DNA from: Ganoderma boninense
Lineage: Eukaryota; Basidiomycota; Agaricomycetes; Polyporales; Polyporaceae
DNA: 64,000 nucleotides
Assembly: GCA_002900995.3 (NCBI GenBank)
Contig: CM035304.1
Location: 4,728,134 to 4,792,133 of the forward strand
Reading direction: 5' to 3'
A model generated the notes under the pieces. The model was not told where the DNA came from. It saw nothing but the letters and a program-made list of their open reading frames with translations, and made no database searches. Made by a program: the position numbers and the translations under genes. The first letter of the stretch is position 1, and every line of letters starts with the position of its first letter. Shown piece after piece: positions 47,425 through 59,218 of the stretch.

Positions 47425-49951
47425 TTAACCAGGGCCAGGGGGATGTCCAAGCCCCGAGGGCACTCTAAGCCCGTACATCCGTCTCAGCCACCGCACAGCC
47501 TGCCTGGCCGCATGCCCGTCGAGTTCCTCCCGCTGGTCCATGTCGACGTCGGCGCCGTGCCAACCGCCACCCGCATCTGCACCCATATCCGCATCTGCAT
47601 CTGCCGCAGACGCATACCCGACCATAGCACTCAATGCGCGCACGAAGCTCAGCGAGACCGCGAGGCGGTCGCGGACCGCAAGGGCGAGCGCCGCCTGCGC
47701 ACACTCCGCCAGCATCGCCATCGTCGGACGGTACTCTGCCGTGCGCGACACGGGCATCGAGAAGAAGCACTCGAGGTCGTGCAGGACATCGAGCAGCGCA
47801 GGGCGGATGATCTCGTAGTCGTCCGCAGAGTCGGAGGTGGGTTCGACAGCGTCTGAGTCGGGGTCTTCAGGCTCTGGGGGCGCCGACATTCGCAGAGGCT
47901 CCGAGTACAACGTGACAGAACTGGTGAAGGACGTATCGAAAGACCGCTTGTGTCCGGCCTCTACGGCGTATGGGCTAGGAGGGGCAAGCGTATTGCTCGT
48001 GCTGGGCTGCTCCGGTTCATGCATAGATCCCGGTCTACTGGCGGCACGCGCGAGGACTGCGGAAGCGCGGATGACCATGTAGCACGCCTGGACGAAGCGG
48101 TACGGAGCGTTCTCCTGGCGCGTCTGCTTGCTGTAGGCGCAAAAGGCGGCGATACCTGACGCATGCAAAGAACAAGAAACCGATAAGCAAACCGCTGAAA
48201 TGCACAGAATGGAGCACCAGGACGCTTACAGTCAGGGCCCACCGCCTGGAACCTTGTGAACATCTTGCACATCAGGTTGAAGGACCGCTCTCTGACGAAA
48301 CGCTCCGGGCTCGCCCGCCCGGCCTCGGCGTCCAGAACCGCGGCGAGCACCTCGAACATCCGCCGGAACAGAGGCCGCGTCTGTGCATCAGTGCGGCTCT
48401 CGTTGGAGCCAGCATTGGACTTGGACGGGGCAGGGATCGCGCGGACGAGCCGATGCATCGTCATGAGCACCCACGTCTGGCATCTTCCTTCGTCTCCGCA
48501 GGTCCGTCGTCTTCTTCCCACTCCTCCACCATCGCATCCGAGTCCCGCCCCGAGTTGAGACGATGGAGGACGTCCAGCAAGAGGTTCATCAGCGTCAGCG
48601 TGCCCGTATCGCCTCGCCCTCCCTCCCCGGGTGGCGCCAAGTCCCAGTACGGCAGGTCGTTCAGCACCCGCGGGGCGCGGCGTAGCAGGATGCTGTCGAC
48701 ACATCGAAGCGCAGCGCGCGGCGCGATGTCGCGCATGCACGGGCGCACGACCGCGTGCAGGAACGCGTCGTCCATGAACATCGCGTCCGCGCCCGCAAGC
48801 GTTGCGTCGTCGAGCGCAGCCGCTGCGCGCCCCGCCTCCATCGCGAGCCGCTCGCGCTCCTTCCAGCTGCCATACGTGCGAGCCAGCGAGAGGCGGTGCA
48901 GCCAGCCACGCAGCACGGCCCCGACGCGCGAGTGCGCGATGATCGCGGGGAGGTCGAGCATGGTCGCGAACGGGTCCGGGGTCGCCGCGCCGTGTGCTCG
49001 CTCACGGTCGGTCGGGACAGCGCTCGCCCGCGGCTGGTGGAGGTGCGCGTGGTACCGCGCGGCCAGAGCGGCCGCGGAACGCTTCAGCCACTGCGTGAAC
49101 GCGCAGATAAGCCACGACTGAGGAGACTTGTATGGGCAGTCCGGGTAGACAGGGGGAAGGAGGCTCGTCGTGATGGCGAAGAGCATCGAGACTGCTACGA
49201 TCGTCGTGACGACGCCGGCGACGATGGGATGGAGCGACCACAAGAGATCGAGGAGGCCGATGAAGAAGAGCAGGAGCGCGGCCTGAAGGAGGATGGGCAG
49301 GCAGAGGATGATCTCGGGGACGCGCCAGCGCCGCATGCCGTCATAGCGGTACTGGCGGATGCGAATGCTCTCGCGCGAGATGTTGGACGAGCCTGCGAGG
49401 TACTCGCGCAGCCACTGCTTGACGAGCAGACCGAGCGATGCGGATAGCAAACTGCACACTAGGCTAGAGAACCATAGCGTGTTTAAGCGCACCGCGAACC
49501 CACTCGCCTTGAACCGTGTCGTGACCTGTGGGGCTGCAGGAATAGTAGCGTTGACGAAGTTTGCATTCACGTGGAAACTATTGAGTTGCATAGATATCTG
49601 AGAAAGGATGGCGGTGTGGGCATCATCGGGTTGCTCTTGTAGCCACTGGTACGATTCGATGTTGAATGCCGTGACGACCGCCGAGAACAGACCAGCCTGT
49701 TAGGATGTAGAGCACGGGGTAAGCATTGACTACATTGCGGTGGATAAGGAGAGGATAACAAGTGGGGGTGTCAGCGTGCTCACAAATACGAGGAGGGTAT
49801 CAATTTCTTCTTTCCAATCCTGGATCATGGCCTCGTCATACTCTCGCAACGCCTTTGCGCACGCCGCCCAGGCCTCTGAGCTGTCCCAGATGGACGGCGT
49901 TCCACGATCGCGCTCAGAACCATTACCTGACCGCTTACGCAAACGATACAT
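47425..49951 (-). CDS. DUF6535-type membrane protein (770 aa)
   Basis: Exons 49784-49951, 48530-49696, 48230-48476 and 47425-48155 keep frame. The N-terminus has the DUF6535 signature: AWAACAKALREYDEAMIQDW, EIDTLLVFAGLFSAVVTAF, ESYQWLQEQPDD. Membrane segments follow (LWFSSLVCSLLSASLGLLV; ILCLPILLQAALLLFFIGLL; VVTTIVAVSMLFAITTSLLP). Between the first two lies KQWLREYL, also typical. The C-terminal half is soluble, Ala/Arg-rich and acidic at one point. The third intron (48477-48529, 53 nt) has a weak GTGGAG donor but removes what would otherwise be a frameshift. The family is abundant in Agaricomycetes and of unknown function. The start at 49951 is a choice; an upstream exon is possible. Confidence 0.8.
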
Positions 49952-50725
49952 GGGTTGAGAGCAATGAGTCAGTTCGGCCACTGCTGCACTCTGCTGCACT
50001 GGCATGTTTATATGAAAACGCAGTACAGCCTTCCAGGTAGCTTCCAAGCGTAGAAAGTTCTGCATTTCCCATGCTGCCAGAGTTCGGGAACATTCCAGCA
50101 GTTTTGCCGAGCCGAGGTGCGATTTCAAAATGTGCATCCTCTCTGCGAGGCGTTGGGTCCGGGAGGTAGACGTAGGACCGAAAACTAATGTATTGCTCCA
50201 AATCAATAGGAGTGAGGAAGAACTCGTACTCCAGAGACAAAAGGAGAGTTTAACGGTGCCAAGGCTCCTGGCCCCAGCCGCTAGACAGTCCGGCGTTGAT
50301 ACGACGTGCGTCGGAAAAAGAAGCACTCACAGGAATTCCTAGGATTGCGGGCGTCCGGCGGCAAGGTACGCAGGGCTGTACCTCCCGAGTAAGAGTTACA
50401 GGATCTATGGAGGACCTGTCAGTGACTGAACGGGCGGTCCATCGAGGGTTGGGAGAAAATTTCAGAGAAAGCGGGACGTATCTGCCAAAGCAGACCGCCC
50501 GAAGGTAGCTGAGATATGTTTCTGCAACGCAAGGGGAGTCCCTTACTAAAGCCAAATGCCTCAAACATCATGATCGCGGAGCTGTATCAGAGCACCCAAA
50601 GGTAGCCAGGAAATCGACTCACCATAGCAGGATCGAGCGGAAATACGAAGTTGCACGAGCAATAGCAATATGTACGATGGCGGGCGGCCAATTGTATAAA
50701 GTATTGTCGAATATGCCGGTCGCCG
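49952..50725. other. Intergenic; upstream region of the DUF6535 gene
   Basis: An open minus-strand frame continues upstream of 49951 to about 50326 but does not resemble the family N-terminus. No other feature is seen. Confidence 0.4.
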
Positions 50726-52028
50726 TCAACCATCTTCCAACCGCTGACGTTTGGTCTCAGGTATCCGCAGGTCGGTCTCCGGTTCGGCTACGGCCCTTTT
50801 CTTTTTGGACGGCCCCCGTTTTCCTGTGGTCCGAGGTCGGGTAAGTTCTTTCATCTGCAATAGCACCGCCCCAAGGTCGACTCACGTGTCACGGGCTTCT
50901 TGTGCGCGTCAGGGATAGAGTTGGGCACATCCAGAATGCTCTGTTCATGCCTTGAAAGCATTTGAGACGTCCTCTGCCTCATGGCGAGCAAATGATGCGA
51001 TCGATGTGTCGCTGCAAGAGTATCAGCTGCGGGTCGACCCCGGGAGAAAACCAACTCTTACTATCTGGCCGAGCGGGAGGGAAGAGGAGTGACATGCGCG
51101 CACGTACAATTTCTGCTACCCTATGGAACAGACATGGTGATCAATACACGGTACAATCATGTGGCATAGGAACATACCGTGGGCTGACAACGCCATGAGC
51201 ACAAGCAACGTTAACTACGGTCTCCCAGTTGATCGGCGTGATGCGATTTTGCATACTCTTCTCAGCGGCGGGGACATGGGCGGTGGCCAAAGCCAAGATG
51301 CGGGCCAAGAAAGTAGCCGAGTCAGCAGTTAATACATGCAGGGCGACGTCTGGGAAGCGGTCGTCCTGCTCGGTGATGGGGTTGAGGGGATCCGACGTCT
51401 TAGCGGCGTCTTCAACATTGGGCTCCAGAGGGATCAAGTTTTGGTCGGGGGCGGATAAGGCAAGGACGCGTTCGGCGATATTGTTCACCTCGTCAGAGAG
51501 TCCCCACTCCGGAATGTGGACGTCGCCAGCTAAGAGAGGCCAACGAGTCCAGGTATCCCTTTGCTTTGCTTTGCGTTTGTTGACGGGCTGTTCGAGGTTT
51601 GAGTCGTCGCCAAGAGAGTCAGAGGGAGAAGCGACGCCAGAAAAAGGATCCTGAGATAGAGAATCAGTGGGAGACTCGTCGAGTGCCTCTTCGTCATTTT
51701 CGCCATCGTCGTCGTCGCCGCCGCCGCCATCAGGGTCGCCACCCCCTTGCCTATCGTCGCCGCCGCCATCGACGTCATTCTCACCGCCGTCATCGCCAAC
51801 AAAGCCGTCGTCATCGTCGTCGTCCTCGGTCGAAGAAACATCACCAGCCAGACTTGCCTGAGATATGAATGAGGGTGGTGGCTGGATGAGATGCGAGGCC
51901 AAGTCAAGTGTGTCGCTTGTTCGGAGAGCACGCAGGAGAGACGAATACTCTGTCAGTTCCGCATGAAGAGCAGCAGGGATCCTCCGCCGTTTTGCCATCG
52001 CGGCCAGAGCCTTCGGGACGAGCTGCAT
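50726..52028 (-). CDS. Probable RNA polymerase I initiation factor Rrn9-like protein (377 aa)
   Basis: Exons 51178-52028, 51062-51120, 50886-51011 and 50726-50823 add up to an exact reading frame. The N-terminus is helical and basic, then YSSLLRALRTSDTLDLASHL, a long Asp/Gly-rich acidic insert, and a second conserved block: DTWTRWPLLAGDVHIPEWGL followed by SDEVNNIAERVLALSA. The C-terminus is basic with an NLS-like RKRGPSKKKRAV. The 'L-x-x-HL' block together with 'RWPL..DV..PEW.L.DEV' reminds me of fungal Rrn9, a component of the upstream activation factor at rDNA. That assignment is tentative; it could simply be an uncharacterised nuclear protein. It is divergent from eL41, itself a ribosomal gene, across 185 bp. 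Confidence 0.65.
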
Positions 52029-52213
52029 AAGCGCTGGAAGTGAGGTCGTTAGAAGGCCTGGGAAAGTTACCTAAGCAGAACTATACAGGTGCTGCAGCCT
52101 CCCATAACCAACGCCCGCCCCGCAGTCTCGGTTCTCCAGTCCACTCCATAACGAACAACGTACGTGCTGCCGTCCCATGCCTATCCGCATACACTCACTC
52201 TTACCTTCACAGT

Positions 52214-52358
52214 ATGAGAGAGAAGTGGAAGAAAAAGAGGTCTCGGAGACTCCGTCGCAAGCGCAGAAAAATGCGGGCCCGCTCCAGTACGTCTCTCACC
52301 GACCCCAGATCGCACGAGCATCCCACTGATAATGACGTGTTCACCTTGCACAGAGTAA
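52214..52358 (+). CDS. RPL41: Ribosomal protein eL41 (25 aa)
   Basis: Exon 1 (52214-52286) starts MREKWKKKRSRRLRRKRR and continues KMRARS with one base left over. A 67-nt GTACGT...CACAG intron follows, and the second exon (52354-52358) supplies the final Lys and the TAA. The 25-residue product matches the near-invariant eukaryotic eL41, the smallest and most basic ribosomal protein, a single helix in the large subunit. CACAG just before the ATG suggests a further intron in the 5' untranslated region. The gene is far below usual length cut-offs and easily missed. Confidence 0.92.
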
Positions 52359-54048
52359 TCGCCCAAGCGGCTTCTAGGCTTGCAAAATAGGGATGCCATG
52401 TCACTTCAAGCGGTGTATTATGCCCTACTCTTCGACGTCAGGACCGCCATGCCGACTCAGTCGCGTCGCCTCGCGCCGCCCGCCTCAGGCTCGGGGAGTG
52501 TTGGTGTCTCGATCAGGTCAGGACGTCGAGGCAGCTATCGGGCATTGTAACAATAGTTCATGCTTGTCACTTGTATTGCAATGATATACTTGCCGACTCT
52601 ATCGCCATCTCGTATGAGTGCCCTTCTGAAGACTCGAACGCCCAAGGTCCTTGATCACGGGTATATGCCTTCCAGCGCAGTGCACAGTGTCGGTGGACCA
52701 TACACATGGACCTCGGATGCTTAGGCTGAGCGCAGCGAAGTAACGTTCGTGTTTCGTGGAAGAGAAGTAACTGACTCGCCAACGATCTCCGTCATCCCCA
52801 GGTCTACAGCCCGCTTATAAGAAAGGATCATCCATCCATTCAGATGACTTGCGCCTGAGCATCGTGACGAACCGATGACCTGTGTGGGCAAGAATCCTCA
52901 CGATACTCTTTCCATTCTCCTTGGAAGCTCCTCCGTGATCCTCTGGTGAGGTCCTGCGCCCCTGTCGGCGACCATGTCGTACCCGCTGCTAATTTCTCTT
53001 GAACCAGGTTGGGACATCGTCAACATGTCCTTTTACCATATCTTCTGCTCAAGGCCGTCAGAGACGACAGCATGTGCTATATGAGTATATCACGATAAGG
53101 CGGCTGATTGTGCCCAAGCGAGACCGGGTACAGCGGGCTAGAAGGAGGCATGAACTTACCGAGGTACGTGGTCCCACCTCCTGCGGTTTGCCTGACACAA
53201 CTACTTACCTTTTATACACAGTAGCTCATTCACCATTTCCACCTTACTGGAGCCTTATCTTGCCTCAACGCCGTGCAGGGATAAGAGTTGACCACCCTCG
53301 ACGTCAGGTCAGCAGGTTCTATTGGGGCACGTACTATTCTCAGGCGAATGCCATGGCGGTAATCTGCCAGTCCTGCCTGACGCTCTCGGCACTCATAGGT
53401 CGCATGACGAGTCTTCTAAACGCGTAGACCAGGGTCATGACATCGTACAAGCGTCGCTTCACCGACCTCAGCTCGAACGCTCGACAAGGTTCAGGCTCTG
53501 AGTCGATCAAGCGCTCATTTATAAAGTTATTGACCGAGGTTTGTCGTCCATCCCCTGGTGGATGCACAAGTCTCACTGACGACGATGATACTAGATCCTA
53601 GCATATTGCTTCTTTATCCTCGCTCTGTAATTTTTAAAAGGCGTTCCGTTGCCAGCAATCAGATGTGTGCGCGGTACGCTGTAGCTACCACCGACTGGCG
53701 TGATTGGTAACGGCGAGTTTGGACCATATGCAGTGCGTTGAGCTGTTTTGAATTGTGGCCAGATTTAACAGCCTTTCAGGAACCTCCGATCATGTGGGGC
53801 GCTGTGTTCCCGTCCTCCTTCCATCGTAGTCTCCGAGGTAGTTGCGCTACCACCGCGAATCGTCCAGGTGTACGAGCAGATCAGAGTAACGTTACGGCTA
53901 ACGACACTTGACCCATGGTTTGCAGGGAAGCGGTCGCAATAACCGCTTGTTGAGACGACCATCCGGTCCGCAATAGATGGATCTTCGTGCGAAGGCTGCC
54001 TCGACTTCCTGTATATAACCATGTGCTGGAGTTCAACTGTAGGGTATC
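52359..54048. other. Intergenic, no gene supported
   Basis: 1.7 kb between eL41 and the second carboxypeptidase. A TATATAA at about 54012-54018 lies 31-37 bases upstream of the carboxypeptidase ATG and may be its TATA element. Other short frames have no support. Confidence 0.4.
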
Positions 54049-56674
54049 ATGGCGCGTACATATCCCCTCTGTCTTTTCGGTGTCTTGCTGTTGAGCGACT
54101 GGGTCTCCGCGCAACAAGGCTTGCCTCCCAACTCTTTTCCCCACGTATGGGTCGGCCAACCTGAGACGCCTTACGGCCCTGATTGGCAGGATTGTAGGTA
54201 TATTCTTATTATATTTCTCCAGGCTCACCCGAGGCTCGAGATGTGGGCTAATGGCACTGACATACAGACTTCAAGGTCCAATACCCCCTGCCAAACCTTA
54301 CCCACATAACGCTACCCCCGAGCTTCGCCGGGAACGTCGCTGTCAACCGACCGAGCCACCCAAACAACACTCTGTTTTTCTGGGCTTTCGAGCGCCAAGG
54401 AGCGAACGGCACGCTCACCGTGCCTCCTGACGAAAGCAACACGGAACCCTGGATTATTTGGCTTCAAGGCGGGTGAGTTCCCGAGGACGGGTCGAGCAGC
54501 TCGCGTCTCTGAGGCATCGCTGTCATAGACCAGGATCCTCCAGTCTCCTCGGACTTTCCAGAGAGGTACGCGTTAGCTGCGGACGAAAGGATTGTTTATT
54601 ATGGGCAATGTCACTCAGAATGGGCCTATTCGCATTACGAGCAATGGCTCGTGGGATATCAATCCATTTAGCTGGAATACCCTGGCGGACACCATATGGA
54701 TAGATCAACCCGTAGGCAAGTACTGCATCGTATCTGATTGGTATTACCGCTCACCATTTGAACAGGCACGGGCTACTCGACTTCGGAGACGCAAGGATAC
54801 AGTAAGTATACCTTGCCCGGTTGTACTTGACTACGTTAATTAACCTGACATCGTGTAGTTGCCAACGAGGATCAGATGGGAGAGGACTTCGTGAGTAACC
54901 GCACTCATCTGCTTATGATTTTTCATGACGTCTCTTCTGACACGCTCATCGATAGCTGGGCTTTTTGACGAACCTTATTAATGTCTTCCCGAGTCTCGCC
55001 ACACGACCACTTTATCTAATGGGCGAAAGCTACGCAGGTACATTCATCGTGAGTACTTGTATTCGCACCGTGATCTTTGGAGGAGATCCCAATGGCGGCT
55101 TCAGCCTTATATCGTCAAACATATTTTCTCCGTGTCAAACCCTCCGGTCAATTTGCAGAAGGTGGCGATTGGAGATGGCTTTTTGGGCTCGCTTGCGACC
55201 ATTCGTGAACTTCCAGTCGTACGTGACGCTCCATCGTCTTCATCCAAAGCAACGCTCACAGACGGCGGATGAAGATCAACGTCCTTGAAACGTATCCCGC
55301 CATCATCGGGTACGACGAGGATGTCTTCAACTACTTTAGGGAGCAGTGAGTCAGACTTAGATCGCCCACCCCCACCATTCGGTGTTTCTAATTGAAATCG
55401 TGTGGCCCCAACCAGACACCGCCTTTGCGGCTTCGATCTCAACTTGACTTATCCACAAACGGGAGGTACATTCCCAACCTTAAACTTGACTCAAGGACTA
55501 CGGGCAAAGCTTGGGGCCTCAGGGCAGTCAGATGTCCTTGTTACCTCGTCACGAAGAAGAGAGTTCATTCGGCGAATGCTTCACACAGAGACCGCGGCCG
55601 TCAGTGTCTAACTTGAACTCACATAGAGAGACAAAGAGAAACCAGTGGAAGCGAGACCTCACCGGACGCGCCAATGGCACTCTTGACCCCTGGTATGGCT
55701 GCGACCTTTTCGACGAGATGTGGGACTACGCGTTCAACTTCACGTATCCCTGGAGTATGTACCAACCCCCACCAGGACAGTTGCCGCATACATTGACACA
55801 TCCTGCTCTAGAGAACGGCCGAGTCGACTTCTACGATATTCCCGACGCCACGAATCCCGCACCCCCTAAAGACGCAGGGCCGTTCCTCAACGACGCAGCC
55901 GTGCGCGCCGCACTGCAGGCCCCGATTTCCAAAAACTGGTCCGTCCATATCACGTACCCGTTCGGCTCCACGTATGACATCTCGATCGGGAATGAGCACG
56001 GAGACCCGTCCGTCGAGCCTGTGGCCTTCCTCACGCCGCTCTTCGCGAACGCATCCGCGCGCGGGATCTCGTTCGTGTTCTACTCGGGCAATGACGACTC
56101 GGACATCCCGCACCACGGCACGGAGGTCGTCATCCAGAACATGACGTTCGGGGGCATCCAGGGCTTCACGAAGAAGCCGTCCACACCTTGGTTCGACGAC
56201 ACGGGCGCGTTCGCGGGGATCGTGCACCAGGAGAGGAACCTCACGTATGTGCTGTTCGAGGGCGCGGGGCACACGGTGCCGGAGCTGCGGCCGGCGCAGG
56301 CGTTGGTGTTCCTGCGGGAGTTCGTGCTGGGCGACAACCGGAACGGGACGGTGCTCGACGACGGGACGGTGGTTGGCGGAGAGAATGCGACGCTGGCGAC
56401 GGAGTACATGGCGGGCGGGAACGAGGTTTTCTATGGGTCTGCGGCGACGGATGGCACATACTCGATCCCGAGTGCAACGATAGCTGCATGGAAGAAGTTC
56501 ATCGCAACCGCTACGCTGGAGGCGCCTACCATTACCGGCTTGACGGTTCCTGCGAAGAAGCCATCTTCCTCGACGAGCGGGGCGACAGCACACGGTCCGA
56601 GCGATCTCGCCACCGCCTTGCTTTCTGTAGTCGTAGGAATAGTGGTTTTAGTATGGGTACAATTGGGAGCATAA
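54049..56674 (+). CDS. Serine carboxypeptidase S10, copy 2 (one probable frameshift)
   Basis: The exon order is the same as in copy 1: 54049-54193, 54268-54472, 54529-54565, 54619-54715, 54766-54801, 54859-54890, 54956-55048, 55105-55218, 55275-55345, 55416-55754, 55812-56674. The signal peptide is followed by IIWLQGGPGSSS, WIDQPVGTGYST, the nucleophile in GESYAGTF, YSGNDDSDIPHHGTE and GAGHTVPE. A C-terminal membrane segment (TALLSVVVGIVVLVWV) follows a Ser-rich linker, suggesting surface attachment. The intron after WIDQPVG again has a GC donor (54716, GCAAGT). In exon 10 the frame changes by one base near 55600-55606 compared with copy 1, and the exon sum is 3n+1. Otherwise all catalytic regions are conserved. 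Confidence 0.88.
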
Positions 56675-57014
56675 CAGTCCTCGATCACAGGTGCGTAATC
56701 CAGTCCCATAGGCCAAAGGCCTGGACTCCTGACGTGAGCTTGCTAGCTGTTATACAACGTGCAGTCTACGACTTCTCTGTATTCCCTCCCGGGGGATGAC
56801 GGATGACTCCGCACGAATTTTTATTCATGCGTAGGTCCACCGAGGACCGACAGGAAAGCGACAGAAAGATGAAGTGTATTGGTCTCTAGATCTTCGAGAT
56901 CCCTGTATTCCGCCTTCAACAATACAATCCGATGTCATTGGAACTTGCTCCGAGTGCAGTATTTCCTGTGCTTCCCTACAATACACATCTAATCTCGTTT
57001 CACAATGACCATCG
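56675..57014. other. Convergent 3' interval
   Basis: 340 bases between the stops of convergent genes; AT-richer, consistent with untranslated sequence. No feature recognised. Confidence 0.4.
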
Positions 57015-58814
57015 TCACAAACGGCTTAGACCGCTCGAATCCGGCCGAACCAAGATCTTCACTGTAGCGGCGAGCATGTCAGTCCTCTGACGCTTCATCA
57101 CATGAGACCAAGGGCAACACGCTCACCGTGCTCATCTTTCTCGTTTATCAATGCTTTCAAACCCTTCTCCACGAAATCTTCCAGCGTGATCCGCCGCGTG
57201 ATGAGGTTCTCTAACCCTCCGAACTTTCCCGCAGCCACGGCCTTTAGCATATCTTCGTGGACACGGTCATACGCAATGACACCTGTAGGGATGGAGAAAG
57301 AGGGGGGGGAGCAGTCAAATCGCAGTCCTGACCCATTTTAAAATTCTCAATGCGTACCAGTGAACCTGACTTCCTTGTACGTGATTGCGTCGATGTCTAG
57401 CACCGGCTTCTTCTCCCACACCGCGACGTTGACCACGCTTCCTCGCGGGCGGACAGCGTGCAAGGCCGTGTCCAATGTGCGTTGATTGCCCTGCACAGTC
57501 GAGCACGACGTTAGCCCCACGGTTTCCCGTGGCCTGGCGCACTAGGGCAGGGATGTCGGCGCCCGGAGAGGTCGGATCGTAGACAGCATCCGCCCCATGC
57601 ATGATTGCAAGCTGCCGTCTCTTCAAGGCCGGCTCGGAGACCGCCACCCACGAAGCGCCGAAAACGCTGTGAGCCGTTTTAGTAAGAAGATTTGTGCATT
57701 CGAATGTCGTGGCGTACCGTACGACCCTCGATGCGAGCAGACCAATCTGGAAAAGATGTTCAGCTTCCCGTTGTCTGACGACGGGCGAGGCGACTTACGG
57801 GACCAGCGCCGAGGACGAGAACTTTATCGCCTGCTTTTATGTTGGACTGCTTTACGGCGTGCCACACGACAGCCAAGGGTTCCATTAGGGCTCCGACCTC
57901 CACTATGTTCGTTGTGAGCCTGGCCTAGAACAAACAACAAATGTAATATACTTACAAGGGACACCATCGGGCAAGGCGTGGACAAGATCCTCGTCGACCG
58001 AAATGTATTCAGCCAGTCCTCCGCCACAGCCGCCGATACCCTGCATCATATCGTGTAAATACACTTCCGGGCCCAACGTAGTCCAAGTCTTCGGTATTGC
58101 TCACGATAAATGTGGTATGAGGGCAGATGTTCCGAGTGCCGTCGCTGCAACATGGGCAGGACGACTTCCTACACGACAGAAGTGGCTCTCTGCGGATGTC
58201 GTCAGCGCGCTTCGACAAGGTGTATTTTCTCCGAGCTGAGCGCCGGCATACGTACACGACCACATTCAACCCGACACGCAGACGGGACGTGTTCACCCCA
58301 GACCCGGTCTCTACGATGGTCCCCGACATCCTGAGACCATTCTACAGTATGAGGAGACTTGCACGAGTATGATGGGAATATTGTGCTTACTCGTGACCCA
58401 TTACCACTGGAAGAGTCTCGTTGGTGACAACATTAGGCTTGGTGAAGGTCGGCGAGACTGGCAGGAGACTGGAGTACGAGTGCAGATCGGAACCGCAGAC
58501 TACAAGCCGCATTTCCTCAAGTCAGCCAACTCGCTCAGGAATTAAGTATTGCGACCCGTCTACGCACTGCCATTCCTGGAGGAATCCCAATACCCCAACC
58601 AACGAGTTCAAGTTCGTTCGTGAGGTGTCCGGTTGACGGGTGCCATGGGACGAAACTCACCATGCGACCTGAAGAGGGGCAGCGGTGAGTGTCGGCGGGA
58701 TAGACAAGAGATCGAATGGCTCACCTTGATCTTCACCTGCTGCGCTCCCACTTGAGGCTCAGGGATTTCGTCGAGACGAACGTCTCCAGGACCGTAGTAA
58801 CGAATCGCCCTCAT
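57015..58814 (-). CDS. Zinc-dependent medium-chain dehydrogenase, butanediol/sorbitol-dehydrogenase-like (one frameshift)
   Basis: The start at 58814 gives MRAIRYYGPGDVRLDEIPEP, a standard MDR N-terminus. Further exons supply GSDLHSY, VVMGHEFSGTIVETG (catalytic-zinc Glu), CPCCSDGTRNICPH (structural-zinc loop), GGCGGGLAEYI, the Rossmann glycine motif VLVLGAGPIGLLA, NVVLDCAG, AVRPRGSVVNVAVWEKKP, and a last exon ending at 57015 (HVKILVRPD). The enzyme would oxidise a secondary alcohol or diol with NAD(P); the closest subgroup is (R,R)-butanediol dehydrogenase. The second and third exon junctions (58420-58680) are not fully resolved. Near 57488 one extra base separates DCAG from NQRTLDTALHAV, which lies in the next frame. 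Confidence 0.8.
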
Positions 58815-59218
58815 CGTAGTCGCAGCTGGTCAACCGCGTTCGACTGGTCCGAGTCTTCCTCTGCGCCATGCCGGAACTATTATATCTGTCAATAGGGAGG
58901 TCGGATGTGTGAAAGAAGTGCCAAGTCTGGGAGGAAGACTCTAGGAACACCGGGGGAAGACCATAGGAGTCTCCCGATGGGTCAGCGGGACGACATTGGG
59001 GAACTTGCCGACCATGAAACTCCTTTGAAGCGCGCTTGGTTGTGACCCTTCCTCCGACCGCCGGACCCTTCCCTTGCTAAGTTAAGACCGGCACTCGATC
59101 TAACGAACACGGTGAGGAAAGGAGTCAATACAGAAACCGGAAGCATCGCGGCATCCGGGGCATAGCGCACATGACAGCGGCTCGCGCGCAGCGTATCTGC
59201 GAGGAGCGGGAACGACAT
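58815..59218. other. Intergenic, no gene supported
   Basis: About 400 bases between two minus-strand genes: promoter of the dehydrogenase and 3' region of F-box gene 2. Nothing else seen. Confidence 0.4.

Noticed and set aside
48470..48535. Possible frameshift in the DUF6535 gene
   Set aside because: A 53-nt GT-AG intron (48477-48529) restores the frame and makes all exon lengths consistent.
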